Positions 26,304 to 36,519 of a stretch of 64,000 nt of DNA are shown here, piece by piece. The stretch lies in NCBI RefSeq assembly GCF_001469215.1, contig NZ_LOFH01000002.1, positions 124,001-188,000 on the forward strand. The letters are read 5' to 3'. Every line of letters starts with the position of its first letter. The stretch's first letter is position 1. The notes under the pieces were generated by a model. That model saw only the letters and a program-made list of their open reading frames with translations. It ran no database searches and had not been told where the DNA came from. Source of the stretch: Pseudoalteromonas sp. H105. GTDB taxonomy: Bacteria; Pseudomonadota; Gammaproteobacteria; Enterobacterales; Alteromonadaceae. Both the position numbers and the translations under genes were made by a program.

Positions 26304-27422
26304 ATGGGGCCTATTTATTTGGGGGGGGTGCTGTTAAGCCTGGCATCATGGGCCGCAAATAGTACAGAGTTCGCTAGCGAGCATGCAGAGGGTGGGCATG
26401 AAAACGAGCCAAAACAGGTCACTCACTTAACCCAAGCACAGCAAAGGTTAGCGGGCATTAAAGTGACAACGCTAATTAAACAGTTTTTTCAATCACAAAT
26501 GTATGCGCCGGGTGAAATTAAAGCGAACGGATACACAAGTTATGTGCTCTCGCCACGTGTTGTCTCTCTTGTTGTAAAGCGTCATGCAACCTTAGGACAA
26601 CACATTACTAAGGGGGCGCCTTTAGTGACTTTATTTAGTGCCGATGTTGCCACTGGCCAAACACAGTATCGGTTAGCAAAAGCGCAATGGAACAGGTTAA
26701 AAAAAATGAAAGCGGGTACAGTGAGTGAAAAAGAGGCACTCATTGCACAAGTTGAATATGAGGTTGCTTATAGCCAGCTGGCAGCGTTTGGTTTAACAAA
26801 CACTGATATTGAACAATCGATTGATTTAACACCGCAAAGCTTAGGGGAATACACTTTATACGCACAGACGTCAGGAGCAATTTTAAGCGATGATTTTGCA
26901 CAAGGGCAGCGGGTTGATTCAGGCACAGAGTTGATGCTCATTGCAGATGAAGCTAACCTCTGGGTGGATGCGCAGTTATCAGCAAATCAAACACTCAACA
27001 TAGCCATGGACACCCCAGTTAAAATCAAAGTTAATAATCGATATTATTCAGCGAAGGTCTCTCAAGAAGCACACACGATTAATCAAATTACCCGTACAAG
27101 AGTGGTGAGGTTGACGGTTGAAAATACGGACCACACATTACACCCAGGTATGTTTACGGATGTCTATTTTTCTTTTCAAGCGGATCGCAAAGCACTTGCT
27201 GTGCCAGAGAGCGCCCTGATGCGCACTGCTGATGGCGATTGGTCTGTCTTTGTTGCAGGTGAAGCGAATGAGTTTACTGCAACCGACGTTGAGCTTGGCA
27301 AAAAGTTTGTGGGTATGCAGCAAATTATTGGCTTAAAAGAAGGCGTGCGTGTGGTTACCCATGGGGCCTTTTTTGTCATGTCAGAGCAAGCCAAAACTGG
27401 CTTTGATCCACATAATCATTAG
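26304..27422 (+). CDS. RND efflux periplasmic adaptor (CusB/CzcB-type)
   Basis: Membrane-fusion protein of a tripartite pump. YAPGEIKANGYTSYVLSPRV and VSLVVKRHATLGQHITKGAP are the first barrel-sandwich half. A short alpha-hairpin, the second half (LYAQTSGAILSDDFAQGQRV) and the beta-barrel LHPGMFTDVYFSF follow. The ATG at 26304 (372 residues) is preceded by AAGGGGG at good spacing and opens a plausible signal segment (YLGGVLLSLASWAA). The frame is open back to ATG 26154, whose extra 50 residues are Arg-rich and unlike the family. It overlaps no neighbour; the RND gene starts 10 nt after its stop. Confidence 0.88.
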   Translation: MGPIYLGGVLLSLASWAANSTEFASEHAEGGHENEPKQVTHLTQAQQRLAGIKVTTLIKQFFQSQMYAPGEIKANGYTSYVLSPRVVSLVVKRHATLGQHITKGAPLVTLFSADVATGQTQYRLAKAQWNRLKKMKAGTVSEKEALIAQVEYEVAYSQLAAFGLTNTDIEQSIDLTPQSLGEYTLYAQTSGAILSDDFAQGQRVDSGTELMLIADEANLWVDAQLSANQTLNIAMDTPVKIKVNNRYYSAKVSQEAHTINQITRTRVVRLTVENTDHTLHPGMFTDVYFSFQADRKALAVPESALMRTADGDWSVFVAGEANEFTATDVELGKKFVGMQQIIGLKEGVRVVTHGAFFVMSEQAKTGFDPHNH

Positions 27423-27432
27423 GAGGTTCACT

Positions 27433-30400
27433 ATGTTTACGAAACTTATACACGCAGCAGTGAATAACCGGCTTATGGTGGTGCTTAGTTTAATACTCTT
27501 CATTGTGGTAAGTGTAATGAGCATGGGGCGCTTAAACTTAGATGCGTTTCCCGATGTGACCAATGTACAAGTCGCTATTAATACACAGGCGCCCGGATTA
27601 GCTGCGCTAGAAGTTGAGCAGTTAATTACTTATCCTATTGAGGCGGTCATGTATGCTTTGCCTGATGTTGATGAGGTACGCTCACTATCTAAAACCGGTT
27701 TATCTGGTATTACGGTTGTGTTTAAAGAAGGCGTGGATATTTATTTTGCCAGACAATTAGTGTTTGAACGTCTACAAGCTGCAAAAGCCTTTATACCTGA
27801 GGGAGTCGGGTTACCAGAGATGGGGCCGAATACGTCTGGTTTAGGGCAAATATATCAATACTTATTATCGGCCTCGCCTGAATCAAATATCGATGCAATG
27901 ACGCTACGTAGTTTAAACGATTGGGTTGTTAAACTACTTTTATTGCCGATCGATGGAGTAACAGAAGTATTATCTTTTGGCGGGGCTGTTCAGCAATATC
28001 ACGTTAATGTCGACCCGAATAAATTGTTAGCCTATCAACTTGATCAGCAACATGTTGTTGATGCCATTGAAGCAAATAACCAAAATGCAGGTGGGTGGTA
28101 TTTAAATCGAGGGCAAGAACAATTGGTCATTCGTGGCACTGGCTGGTTTAGTGCAGCAGAGCAAGGGATAAACGATATTGCGAATACGCCATTAAAAACG
28201 CAAGCAGGCACTGTTATTACTGTTGCGGATGTCGCTGACGTTAGCCTTGGCAGTGAAATACGTCAAGGTGCCGCCACTATGAGCATAAAAGATAAAAAGG
28301 GGGTTACCCATAATCGTGGTGAAGTGGTAACGGGGGTGGTATTAAAACGCATTGGCGCCAATACAAAGCAGACGATTGATGGTATCAAAGAACGCATTGA
28401 GCTTATTAATCAAGCGTTGCCAGAAGGTGTTACATTTAAACCACTTTATGATCAAGCAGACCTTATAAAACACGCGGTGAACACGGTGCTTAATGCACTG
28501 TTATTTGCGTTTGTTTTAATTGTTGTTGTATTGGCTTTATTTTTAATGAACCTGAGGGCAACACTGTTGGTGTTGTTGTCTATACCAATTTCGATTGGCA
28601 TGGCGTTGAGCATAATGGCTTGGTTAGGAATATCTGCAAATTTAATGTCATTGGGCGGGATCGCGGTTGCGATAGGCATGTTAGTTGATGGCTCAGTGGT
28701 GATGGTTGAAAATATATTTCGCCATTTAACAAGTAAAAAACAAGGTTCGGTGGACTTACCCAGTATTATCAAGCTGGCTTCGCAGGAAGTCGCTCGGCCA
28801 ATCTTTTTTGCTGCACTGATTATTTTAGTGGTGTTTATGCCCTTGTTTAGTTTTGAAGGGGTAGAAGCTAAGTTATTTCAACCTATGGCAGTATCAATCA
28901 TGTTAGCAGTTATGACAGCGGTTGTTGTTGCGTTGGTTGTTGTGCCAGCACTGGCCGTTTATGTATTTAAGCGCGGTGTAAAAGTACGACAAAGCGCTGT
29001 ATTAATGCCAATAGAATCTGCCTATAGGGTGGGGCTAAGTTGGGCCATGAGTAGAGTAAAAACGGTCATATTGCTTGCAATGACATTGGTTATATTTGCT
29101 GGATACTTACTACCGAAACTAGGCACTGAGTTTGTTCCTGAGTTAGAAGAAGGCACTATTAATCTGAGGGTGACGCTTGCACCGTCGGCAAGTTTAGACA
29201 CCACCTTGTCAGTTGCGCCAAAATTAGAAGCCATGTTACTTACGTTTCCTGAGGTTGAATATGCATTGAGTCGAATTGGTCGCCCTGAGCTTGGCGGCGA
29301 CCCTGAACCTGTTAACAACATTGAAATTTATATTGGTCTTACACCCATTTCACAATGGCAAAGTGCCAGCAATAGGGTTGAGCTGCAAACGTTAATGCAG
29401 GCTAAGCTCCAACAGTTTCCAGGTTTACTATTTAACTTTTCACAACCCATCGCAACGCGTGTGGATGAGTTACTATCAGGCGTTAAAGCGCAGCTAGCGA
29501 TAAAGCTCTTTGGCACAGATTTAGCTATATTGGCAGCAAAAGGCCAAGAAATAGAGGAGGTCATTAAAAGAGTCAAGGGCACCCAAGATGTCGCGCTTGA
29601 GCAAATTACTGGTGAGCCGCAACTCGTCATAAAGCCAAATCGCTTGGCACTTTCGCGTTATGGCCTTTCTGTGGGCGATCTTATGTCGCTGGTACAAAAT
29701 GGCATTGGGGGACAATCTGCAGGACAGATAATAAATGCCAACGAACGCTATGATATCTATGTTCGCATTAAAGAGGATCTCCGTGACAGTGCGCAAGCTA
29801 TCGGTGACTTGCGCATAGCGTCTGATTCGGGTGCAATTGTAAGAGTGGCGGATGTGGCTGACGTTGTGATTGAGTCAGGGGCAGTGCAAATTCGTCGTAA
29901 TGATGTGCAGCGCACGGTTGTGATTCAAGCAAATGTTCAAGGCCGTGATATGGGCTCAGTGGTTGCTGACATTCGTTCGAATATCAAAAAGCGTATCGAC
30001 TTGCCCACAGGTTACGGGATAGAAATTGGAGGCCAATTTGAAAGCCAACAACGTGCACAACGCAGTTTATCCGTGGTTGTTCCTGTTTCATTATTACTCA
30101 TCGCAGTGTTGCTGTACTTTGCGTTTTCGTCGATTTCCCATGCTGCACTGATTTTAATAAATGTACCTCTGGCTATTATTGGCGGTGTCGTTTCTTTGTA
30201 TGTTAGCGGGCAATACTTATCTGTTCCAAGCTCAATCGGTTTTATCACTTTATTTGGCGTGGCTGTTTTAAATGGTGTTGTCATGGTTGAGAGTATTAAC
30301 CACCGAGTTTCATTAGGTGAGTCATTACATGATGCTGCTTACAATGGTGCTGTTTCGCGATTGCGGCCAATACTTATGACAGCGCTCACCTCTGTGCTGG

Positions 30401-30558
30401 GTTTATTGCCGATGTTACTGTCGACAGGGGTTGGCGCTGAAATACAAAAGCCCCTTGCGAGCGTGATTGTTGGGGGGTTATTCACCGCCACACTTTTAAA
30501 TTTGTTTGTTATACCAAGCCTATATACTAAATTTAGTACGCCCCCTTTCAAACGTTAG
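27433..30558 (+). CDS. Heavy-metal RND efflux permease (CzcA/CusA family)
   Basis: A 1041-residue inner-membrane antiporter starting at ATG 27433 with AGGAGG upstream. Family marks include NLDAFPDVTNVQVAINTQAPG, LEVEQLITYPIEAVMYALP, GIAVAIGMLVDGSVVMVEN in TM4 and GTEFVPELEEGTINLRVTLA. The twelve TM helices and two large periplasmic loops are as in HME-RND pumps. The TM4 block reads AVAIG rather than the Asp-containing form common in CzcA, so the metal cannot be read off. An adaptor is upstream, but no outer-membrane channel gene is in the window. Confidence 0.9.
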   Translation: MFTKLIHAAVNNRLMVVLSLILFIVVSVMSMGRLNLDAFPDVTNVQVAINTQAPGLAALEVEQLITYPIEAVMYALPDVDEVRSLSKTGLSGITVVFKEGVDIYFARQLVFERLQAAKAFIPEGVGLPEMGPNTSGLGQIYQYLLSASPESNIDAMTLRSLNDWVVKLLLLPIDGVTEVLSFGGAVQQYHVNVDPNKLLAYQLDQQHVVDAIEANNQNAGGWYLNRGQEQLVIRGTGWFSAAEQGINDIANTPLKTQAGTVITVADVADVSLGSEIRQGAATMSIKDKKGVTHNRGEVVTGVVLKRIGANTKQTIDGIKERIELINQALPEGVTFKPLYDQADLIKHAVNTVLNALLFAFVLIVVVLALFLMNLRATLLVLLSIPISIGMALSIMAWLGISANLMSLGGIAVAIGMLVDGSVVMVENIFRHLTSKKQGSVDLPSIIKLASQEVARPIFFAALIILVVFMPLFSFEGVEAKLFQPMAVSIMLAVMTAVVVALVVVPALAVYVFKRGVKVRQSAVLMPIESAYRVGLSWAMSRVKTVILLAMTLVIFAGYLLPKLGTEFVPELEEGTINLRVTLAPSASLDTTLSVAPKLEAMLLTFPEVEYALSRIGRPELGGDPEPVNNIEIYIGLTPISQWQSASNRVELQTLMQAKLQQFPGLLFNFSQPIATRVDELLSGVKAQLAIKLFGTDLAILAAKGQEIEEVIKRVKGTQDVALEQITGEPQLVIKPNRLALSRYGLSVGDLMSLVQNGIGGQSAGQIINANERYDIYVRIKEDLRDSAQAIGDLRIASDSGAIVRVADVADVVIESGAVQIRRNDVQRTVVIQANVQGRDMGSVVADIRSNIKKRIDLPTGYGIEIGGQFESQQRAQRSLSVVVPVSLLLIAVLLYFAFSSISHAALILINVPLAIIGGVVSLYVSGQYLSVPSSIGFITLFGVAVLNGVVMVESINHRVSLGESLHDAAYNGAVSRLRPILMTALTSVLGLLPMLLSTGVGAEIQKPLASVIVGGLFTATLLNLFVIPSLYTKFSTPPFKR

Positions 30559-30569
30559 AAAGGGGTTTA
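30541..30569 (+). terminator. Terminator-like hairpin at the end of the RND gene
   Basis: CCCCTTTC and GAAAGGGG pair around an 8-base loop that contains the end of the coding sequence, followed by TTTAT. The U-run is short, so efficiency is uncertain. Confidence 0.55.
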
Positions 30570-30661
30570 TGCACTAAATTGCACAGGCGCTATACTTGAG
30601 TCTTGTTCTATTTAGTGCATTATTAATAGATAAGCGACTTATAGGTTGGTGTTAAAATAGT

Positions 30662-33600
30662 ATGACCCAAAAAAAGAGTAATTATAAAGGCCAGTCATTA
30701 CGTAGCAAAATAATCTTTACCTACTTTGTTATTGCGCTTTCACCATTATTATTGTTGTCGTTTTTTAGTTTTAATTACATTACCGATTTATTGAAAAGAA
30801 ATGCAGAAAGCGAACTGAATAATTTAAGCTATGTAGGTAAACAGTTTGTTGATACATGGTTTGATGATCATCTAAAAAGCCTATACTTACTCAAAGATCA
30901 ATTAGATGATAGTGATTCGAATAAACAGTATATTATTGAGCAATTCATTGCTCGCTATGACTTCGTCAATGATATTGATCTGTTATTGATGCAAACTGGT
31001 AAACCCGTTTCACTGAGCCGACAACTCTCTAAAAAATTTGATACAAACCAAATAAACAGTCTGCTTGAAGCATTAGAACGGGGCAGGGCAAGCGCGTTTA
31101 TCTCGTCCGAACAGCCTGGTAATCAGCATTTTATCGCTATTTTTAAATATGATAATAGTCAGCAGCTTACAGGCATTGCTTTTGTTGAAATTAACTTAAA
31201 TGGTCTATTAAACAGCTTGCAAGATATTGCAGGTGCACGCGGTGATATTAATTTTTACGTTGTTCAAAGTGGTGTGCTCCTAGGAAATAACCCCCCTCTA
31301 TTATCTACACCGCTAAACAGTGCATATCATGAAGGCCCCGCTTTTTCTTATAAAAAAATGGGTGATGAACTTTATTACGCAAGTTTAGTCCCCATCAATT
31401 TTGCCGAGTCAGCTGGGTGGGAATTGTTAATTGTTAAGCCTGCCGAGGCTATTATAAAAAGTGGCGAAGATTTTAAAAAAGTTGCTGTTTTAGCTAACGC
31501 CTTAGCCATTCTTGCAATTCTGGTTTTGTCTTGGTGGTATGGTCGACGTTTATCAAATCCATTAATAAAGTTAGCTCAAGCAACAGAGCAAGTCAGTAAA
31601 GGGGAACAAAGGCATATTCCGATTTTTACCGACAGTGTAGAGCTATACCAGTTATCGTCAGATCTAAATGAACTTGTCATAAATAAAGCAAACCAACAAA
31701 CTGATTTGGAGCAACAAAGCGATGCGCTCAAAGGCGCACTGAAGCAGTTGGAAGATCAAAAGGCAGCACTAGACGAACACTCGATTGTTGCGATTACGGA
31801 TGTAAAAGGGACAATCACGTTTGTAAATCGAAAATTTTGCGAAATTAGTGGCTACGCTGAGTCTGAATTAATCGGTCAGAATCATCGCATTTTGAACTCA
31901 GGCGAACACCCCGCGAGCTTTTTTGAAACACTTTATAAAACGATTAAAAGTGGCCAAGTATGGCGTGGGAAAATATGCAATAAATCAAAAAGGGGTGATT
32001 TGTATTGGGTTGATACAACTATTTCTCCATTTCTAGATGAGCGAGGGTACCCACAAAGTTTCATTGCTATCCGTAATGATATTACTGCCCTCAAACAGAA
32101 AGAGTTTGAGTTGGAGCAGCACAAAACGCAATTAGAGCTGGTGCTTGACAGTACTGCGGTGGGGATTTGGGATTGGAATATTGAGACCGACAAGGTGACA
32201 TTTAATAACCGTTGGGCTGAGATTATTGGCTATTCACTGGATGAGCTTGAACCAGCAATAAGTACTTGGCTTGATAATGCACACCCTGATGATCTGAGAG
32301 AGTCAGAGAAAAAGCTATCTGAGCACTTCTGTGGTCAAACGGATTACTACGTGGCTGAAACACGGATGAGGCATAGAAATGGTCACTGGATATGGATTTT
32401 AGACACTGGACGTGTTGTTGAATGGAACAACGATGGCACACCAAAACGTATGATTGGTACTCATCTCGATATTACTGATCGAAAAGAAATTGAAGTTCAA
32501 CTGAAGCAAGGGCGTGATCGTTTCACGTCTTTAGTTGAGAATATTCCTGGCATTGTATACCGCTGTAAATATGATAAAACCTGGACAATGCTGTATATGA
32601 GCGATCAAACCAAAGCCATAACGGGCTATGATCCGCTGGACATTGTTAATAATTACAGCGTTGAATTTACTCAACTTATACACCAAGATGATGTGGTCAC
32701 TGTTGAGCAGCAAGTGCATCAGCAAGTGGCAAAACAAGCACCGTGGTCAATCGAGTTTCGATTAATTGCGTTGGATGGCAGTATTCGTTGGGTGCATGAA
32801 AAAGGGCAGGCGGTTTATGACGCACAAGGTAATGTATTGTATTTAGATGGCTTTATATTAGATATTACTGAACGATACCTAACCCAATCTCAGATTTCTC
32901 GCCAACAAAGTTTGCTTGAAGCAATGAGTAAACAGGGTCAAATTGGTGCATGGGAAGTTGACCTTGAAAAAAGCACGCTCTATTGGTCTGAAGAGGTTAA
33001 AGTCATTCATGAGGTTGATGTTGATTTTGAGCCTGCTTTAGATCAAGCACTCAACTTTTATAAAGCGGGTGAACACAGAGAAGCCATTAGTGGATTATTT
33101 GAACGCGCTGTGAGCCAAGGTAAAAGTTGGGATGTTGATCTGATCATCATCACTAAAACGGGCAAAGAACGATGGGTAAGATCAATAGGCCAAAGTGAAT
33201 TCAAAGGCCAACAATGCGTTCGTGTTTATGGTTCATTCCAAAACATAGATACACATAAACGGCTTGAATTAGAGAGTATTAAAGCAAATAGATACAATAA
33301 AAACTTAGCCAGTTTAACTGTGTCACCAGAGATACAAACAGGGAGCTTCGAGCTTGTCAAAGATATAATTACTCATGCAATGTGTGATGTACTCGATGTT
33401 AAACGGGCGTCTATTTGGTTATTTGATGCTCATAAACAAGAAATGAAATGCATGAGTTTATACATTAGCGAAGAGGGTGTGCAACCTCAGCATTTAACAT
33501 TGAGAGTGGGTGATTATCCTTCTTATTATAACACGCTCTTTGATAATGGCGTTGTTGCTATTGAAGATATAACGGTTCATTCCACCACGTCCGAATTTGT

Positions 33601-35398
33601 TGAAGACTACACTAAGGCACATAATATTAAATCTATACTTGATACTGTTATATCAACAGGAGAGGGGGTTTTAGGTGTATTAAGTGCAGAATGTGTGGGT
33701 GAAACTCGGGCGTGGAGTCAGAATGAAGAAACATACTTGCGGTCACTGGCTACACTGATTGGCAGTGTTTTAATGTCTGAACGGCGTAAGCAAACGGCTG
33801 AAAAACTAAAAGTTGCTTTGGCAAAAGCAAACGAAGCTGCACTTGCAAAAAGCCAGTTTTTAGCGACCATGAGCCATGAAATAAGAACACCTATGAATGG
33901 CGTATTAGGCATGCTTGAACTCATTGAGTTAGAGCCCTTAAATAAACCAATACAAACCAAAGTCTCTATTGCTAAAAATAGTGCGAATTCTTTGCTCTCG
34001 GTCATCAATGATATTTTAGATTTCTCAAAAGTTGAAGCCGGTAAAATCGAGCTTGAAAGTATTAATTTTAATGCGTGTGATTTACTGGGCGAAATAGCCG
34101 AAGCCCAAGCACATTCTGCACAGGGTAAAAATGTTGAAATTATCTTAGATGTTGTAGGTGTTGTGCCTGCCGATCTAAAGGGTGATCCAGGACGTATTCG
34201 CCAAGTTATAACAAATTTGATAAGTAATGCCGTTAAGTTTACACCCGCTGGCGAAGTGGTGATCAGTGCTGATGTACAATCAAACGCTGATGAATATAAA
34301 TTGACTGTGAGCGTTAAAGATTCGGGCATCGGGATAGACGTGGCGAAACAAAAAGAGTTGTTTACTCCATTTTCACAAGTGGATGCATCGACAACTCGTG
34401 AATACGGTGGCACCGGTTTAGGTTTAGCTATTTGCAAGCAGTTAACAGAGCTTATGGGTGGAAGAGTGAGTGTCCACAGTGAAGTGGGTAAAGGGAGTGA
34501 ATTTACCGCAACGTTCACTTTGCGCGGAGGGGTTGAAAGCCAACAAAGCTTGCCAAGTGCAGATATAAGCCATCTTAAAGTGCTCGTTGTAGATGACAAT
34601 GAAACAAATAGAATTGTTATTAGCCAACAGCTTGAACATTGGGGGGCAAGTGTTGAGCTTGCTAGTGATGCTGACCAAGCGCTTGAGTTGTGCAAAAAGT
34701 GCTTTGAAGAAAATAAGCCGCTTTATGATATTGCTGTACTTGATATGCAAATGCCCAAAATGAATGGTATTGAGCTGTGCCGCATAATGAAGGCGGATGA
34801 TAATATTAAAAATATGCCGCTGGTAATGATGACCAGTATTGCTGGCATGGAAGGCGCACAAAAATACAGCGATGCAGGGTTTCAGGCTTATTTCCCAAAA
34901 CCAATTACCACGGCTGACTTAATTGCGACGATGGCTGTTATTACTCAAAAGGCGGATTTGGGTAACTTGCCTTTGGTAACGTCGAGTTACATTTCATCTT
35001 TAAGGATGAATAAAAAAAACCAGCACCATCGTGTTTTGTTAGTTGAGGATAACCCGATTAATCAACAAGTCGCAAAACTCATGCTGAATAAATTAGGGTA
35101 TGATTACACATTAGCTGAAAACGGTGTTCAAGCCTTAACTGCACTGTCAAAATCGCCAGAACATTACTTTAGTCTGGTATTAATGGATTGCCAAATGCCT
35201 ATAATGGACGGGTTTGAGACAACACAGGCTATTCGTGAAGGCAAAGCTGGGGTTAAGCACCAAGACATTGTTATAATTGCTTTAACAGCTAATGCAATGG
35301 ATTCCGATCGCGATAATTGTTTAGCGGCTGGCATGAATGACTACCTAGCAAAACCTATTCAACTAGACAGATTAAAAGATAAATTAGGACAATACTAA
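30662..35398 (+). CDS. Very large hybrid sensor histidine kinase (multi-PAS, GAF, two receivers)
   Basis: A 1578-residue membrane kinase. Order: TM 15-36, extracytoplasmic Cache-like domain ~40-265, TM ~268-290, HAMP, then PAS domains at about 375-480, 490-610, 620-745 and 750-880, GAF ~885-1040, HisKA with His1072 (TMSHEIRTPMNG), HATPase (DSGIGIDVAKQKELFTPFSQ; GGTGLGLAI), and receivers with phospho-Asp1361 (VLDMQMPKMNG) and Asp1509 (VLMDCQMPIMDG). There is no Hpt domain, so phosphorelay would need a separate Hpt protein. The following GNAT gene starts 4 nt after the stop. Signal unknown. Confidence 0.92.
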   Translation: MTQKKSNYKGQSLRSKIIFTYFVIALSPLLLLSFFSFNYITDLLKRNAESELNNLSYVGKQFVDTWFDDHLKSLYLLKDQLDDSDSNKQYIIEQFIARYDFVNDIDLLLMQTGKPVSLSRQLSKKFDTNQINSLLEALERGRASAFISSEQPGNQHFIAIFKYDNSQQLTGIAFVEINLNGLLNSLQDIAGARGDINFYVVQSGVLLGNNPPLLSTPLNSAYHEGPAFSYKKMGDELYYASLVPINFAESAGWELLIVKPAEAIIKSGEDFKKVAVLANALAILAILVLSWWYGRRLSNPLIKLAQATEQVSKGEQRHIPIFTDSVELYQLSSDLNELVINKANQQTDLEQQSDALKGALKQLEDQKAALDEHSIVAITDVKGTITFVNRKFCEISGYAESELIGQNHRILNSGEHPASFFETLYKTIKSGQVWRGKICNKSKRGDLYWVDTTISPFLDERGYPQSFIAIRNDITALKQKEFELEQHKTQLELVLDSTAVGIWDWNIETDKVTFNNRWAEIIGYSLDELEPAISTWLDNAHPDDLRESEKKLSEHFCGQTDYYVAETRMRHRNGHWIWILDTGRVVEWNNDGTPKRMIGTHLDITDRKEIEVQLKQGRDRFTSLVENIPGIVYRCKYDKTWTMLYMSDQTKAITGYDPLDIVNNYSVEFTQLIHQDDVVTVEQQVHQQVAKQAPWSIEFRLIALDGSIRWVHEKGQAVYDAQGNVLYLDGFILDITERYLTQSQISRQQSLLEAMSKQGQIGAWEVDLEKSTLYWSEEVKVIHEVDVDFEPALDQALNFYKAGEHREAISGLFERAVSQGKSWDVDLIIITKTGKERWVRSIGQSEFKGQQCVRVYGSFQNIDTHKRLELESIKANRYNKNLASLTVSPEIQTGSFELVKDIITHAMCDVLDVKRASIWLFDAHKQEMKCMSLYISEEGVQPQHLTLRVGDYPSYYNTLFDNGVVAIEDITVHSTTSEFVEDYTKAHNIKSILDTVISTGEGVLGVLSAECVGETRAWSQNEETYLRSLATLIGSVLMSERRKQTAEKLKVALAKANEAALAKSQFLATMSHEIRTPMNGVLGMLELIELEPLNKPIQTKVSIAKNSANSLLSVINDILDFSKVEAGKIELESINFNACDLLGEIAEAQAHSAQGKNVEIILDVVGVVPADLKGDPGRIRQVITNLISNAVKFTPAGEVVISADVQSNADEYKLTVSVKDSGIGIDVAKQKELFTPFSQVDASTTREYGGTGLGLAICKQLTELMGGRVSVHSEVGKGSEFTATFTLRGGVESQQSLPSADISHLKVLVVDDNETNRIVISQQLEHWGASVELASDADQALELCKKCFEENKPLYDIAVLDMQMPKMNGIELCRIMKADDNIKNMPLVMMTSIAGMEGAQKYSDAGFQAYFPKPITTADLIATMAVITQKADLGNLPLVTSSYISSLRMNKKNQHHRVLLVEDNPINQQVAKLMLNKLGYDYTLAENGVQALTALSKSPEHYFSLVLMDCQMPIMDGFETTQAIREGKAGVKHQDIVIIALTANAMDSDRDNCLAAGMNDYLAKPIQLDRLKDKLGQY

Positions 35399-35402
35399 AA
35401 CA

Positions 35403-35894
35403 ATGAACACTTCTAAATCGATAATTATTAGGGATGCTCAGCCTTCAGATGCTGCTACTATCCTTCATTTTATTACTGAGCTGGCCATTTATGAGAAAGA
35501 GCCCGATGCGGTTAAAACTGATGAGCAAGCAATTTTAAACACCTTGTTTAGTGATGACGCCACAGCACATAGCATAATTTGTTTAGAGGGCGATACGCCA
35601 ATTGGCTTTGCTGTTTATTTTTATAACTACTCTACGTGGCTTGGTAAAAATGGTCTGTACTTAGAAGATTTATATGTGAGCCCCGATAGCAGAGGTAAAG
35701 GAGCGGGCAAATTAATAATGAAGCACCTAGCACGCCAAGCAATTAGTAAAGACTGTGGTCGTTTCGAATGGGTAGTATTGGATTGGAATAAACCTGCGAT
35801 TGATTTTTATAATAGCATTAACGCAAAGCCACAAGATGAGTGGATTATCTACCGATTAACAGGGCAAGAATTGAGCGATTTTGCTAAATGCTGA
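35403..35894 (+). CDS. GNAT family N-acetyltransferase
   Basis: A 163-residue acetyltransferase. IIIRDAQPSDAATILHFITEL opens the fold, LYLEDLYVSPDSRGKGAGKLIM is the acetyl-CoA pyrophosphate-binding motif (R-G-K-G-A-G), and RFEWVVLDWNKPAIDFYNSI is the C-terminal motif. The pattern matches the branch that includes diamine acetyltransferases and many uncharacterised relatives. It is cotranscribed with the large sensor kinase, separated by 4 nt. Substrate unknown. Confidence 0.88.
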   Translation: MNTSKSIIIRDAQPSDAATILHFITELAIYEKEPDAVKTDEQAILNTLFSDDATAHSIICLEGDTPIGFAVYFYNYSTWLGKNGLYLEDLYVSPDSRGKGAGKLIMKHLARQAISKDCGRFEWVVLDWNKPAIDFYNSINAKPQDEWIIYRLTGQELSDFAKC

Positions 35895-35981
35895 AATCGC
35901 AATATAAATAAAAATCATTTGCATTAAGTTGTGTTGCTGTGTAAGTTAAACGTATCAATATAATTTTGTGCAGGTGATTTA

Positions 35982-36488
35982 ATGGCACGCCCTCAACTTA
36001 ATGACAAGTTAGACTTACCACAAGTCGATCAAGCACTGACTCCTTGGCAATCCAACATAATGGCGGGCAACTATGCCTTTGAACGCGGAGCTTTGCTTGA
36101 AGCAAGAGATAAATACACCACAGCGCACACTCTTGCAGCCCATCTATTAAGCCAGTTTAGTCGAGCAAAAGTTTGCCAGTCGGTTATCGGTGCAATTGAA
36201 CATTGTTGTCCGGCATTAGTGGTTGCAGCCCATAACCTCGCCGATACCTACCGTGCTATGAATCAATGTGAACAGGCTTGTAAATGGTTGTGCAATGTAC
36301 ACCTTACTTTGAGCCACCTTATTGAGCATCCGTGTAATTCGGTGCGAGCTGTTGTGGTACATCATCACCATAAAACCTATTTAGAACTTGTCCAATTTGC
36401 CCAGATGCACAGCCATCACCCACATTTGATTGAACAAATAAATTACACGTTAAGTTTTTCATTTGATCAAGCTGCAACCGTGCATTGA
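35982..36488 (+). CDS. Histidine-rich TPR-like protein preceding sodA
   Basis: A 168-residue cytosolic protein. The middle is helical with TPR-like pairs ([40 protein letters not shown]). The C-terminal half is rich in His and Cys ([32 protein letters not shown]). It ends 31 bases before the sodA start, in the same direction, so the two are probably cotranscribed. A role in metal handling for the dismutase is possible but only inferred from composition and position. I do not recognise a named family. Confidence 0.7.
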   Translation: MARPQLNDKLDLPQVDQALTPWQSNIMAGNYAFERGALLEARDKYTTAHTLAAHLLSQFSRAKVCQSVIGAIEHCCPALVVAAHNLADTYRAMNQCEQACKWLCNVHLTLSHLIEHPCNSVRAVVVHHHHKTYLELVQFAQMHSHHPHLIEQINYTLSFSFDQAATVH

Positions 36489-36519
36489 TCAACAAACCTT
36501 AAGCCTTAAAGGAGTAATC

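Noticed and set aside
27349..27432. Earlier start for the RND permease within the adaptor gene
   Set aside because: ATG 27433 has an ideal AGGAGG site and gives the conserved family N-terminus.
28579..28600. TATACCAATTTCG inside the RND permease gene, like the start of the dispersed repeat
   Set aside because: Only the first dozen bases match; the rest is ordinary coding sequence for a conserved TM segment.
33718..34861. Long minus-strand open frames (up to 325 codons) opposite the hybrid kinase
   Set aside because: They mirror the HisKA, HATPase and receiver coding sequence; low-complexity Ser-rich translations without start signals.
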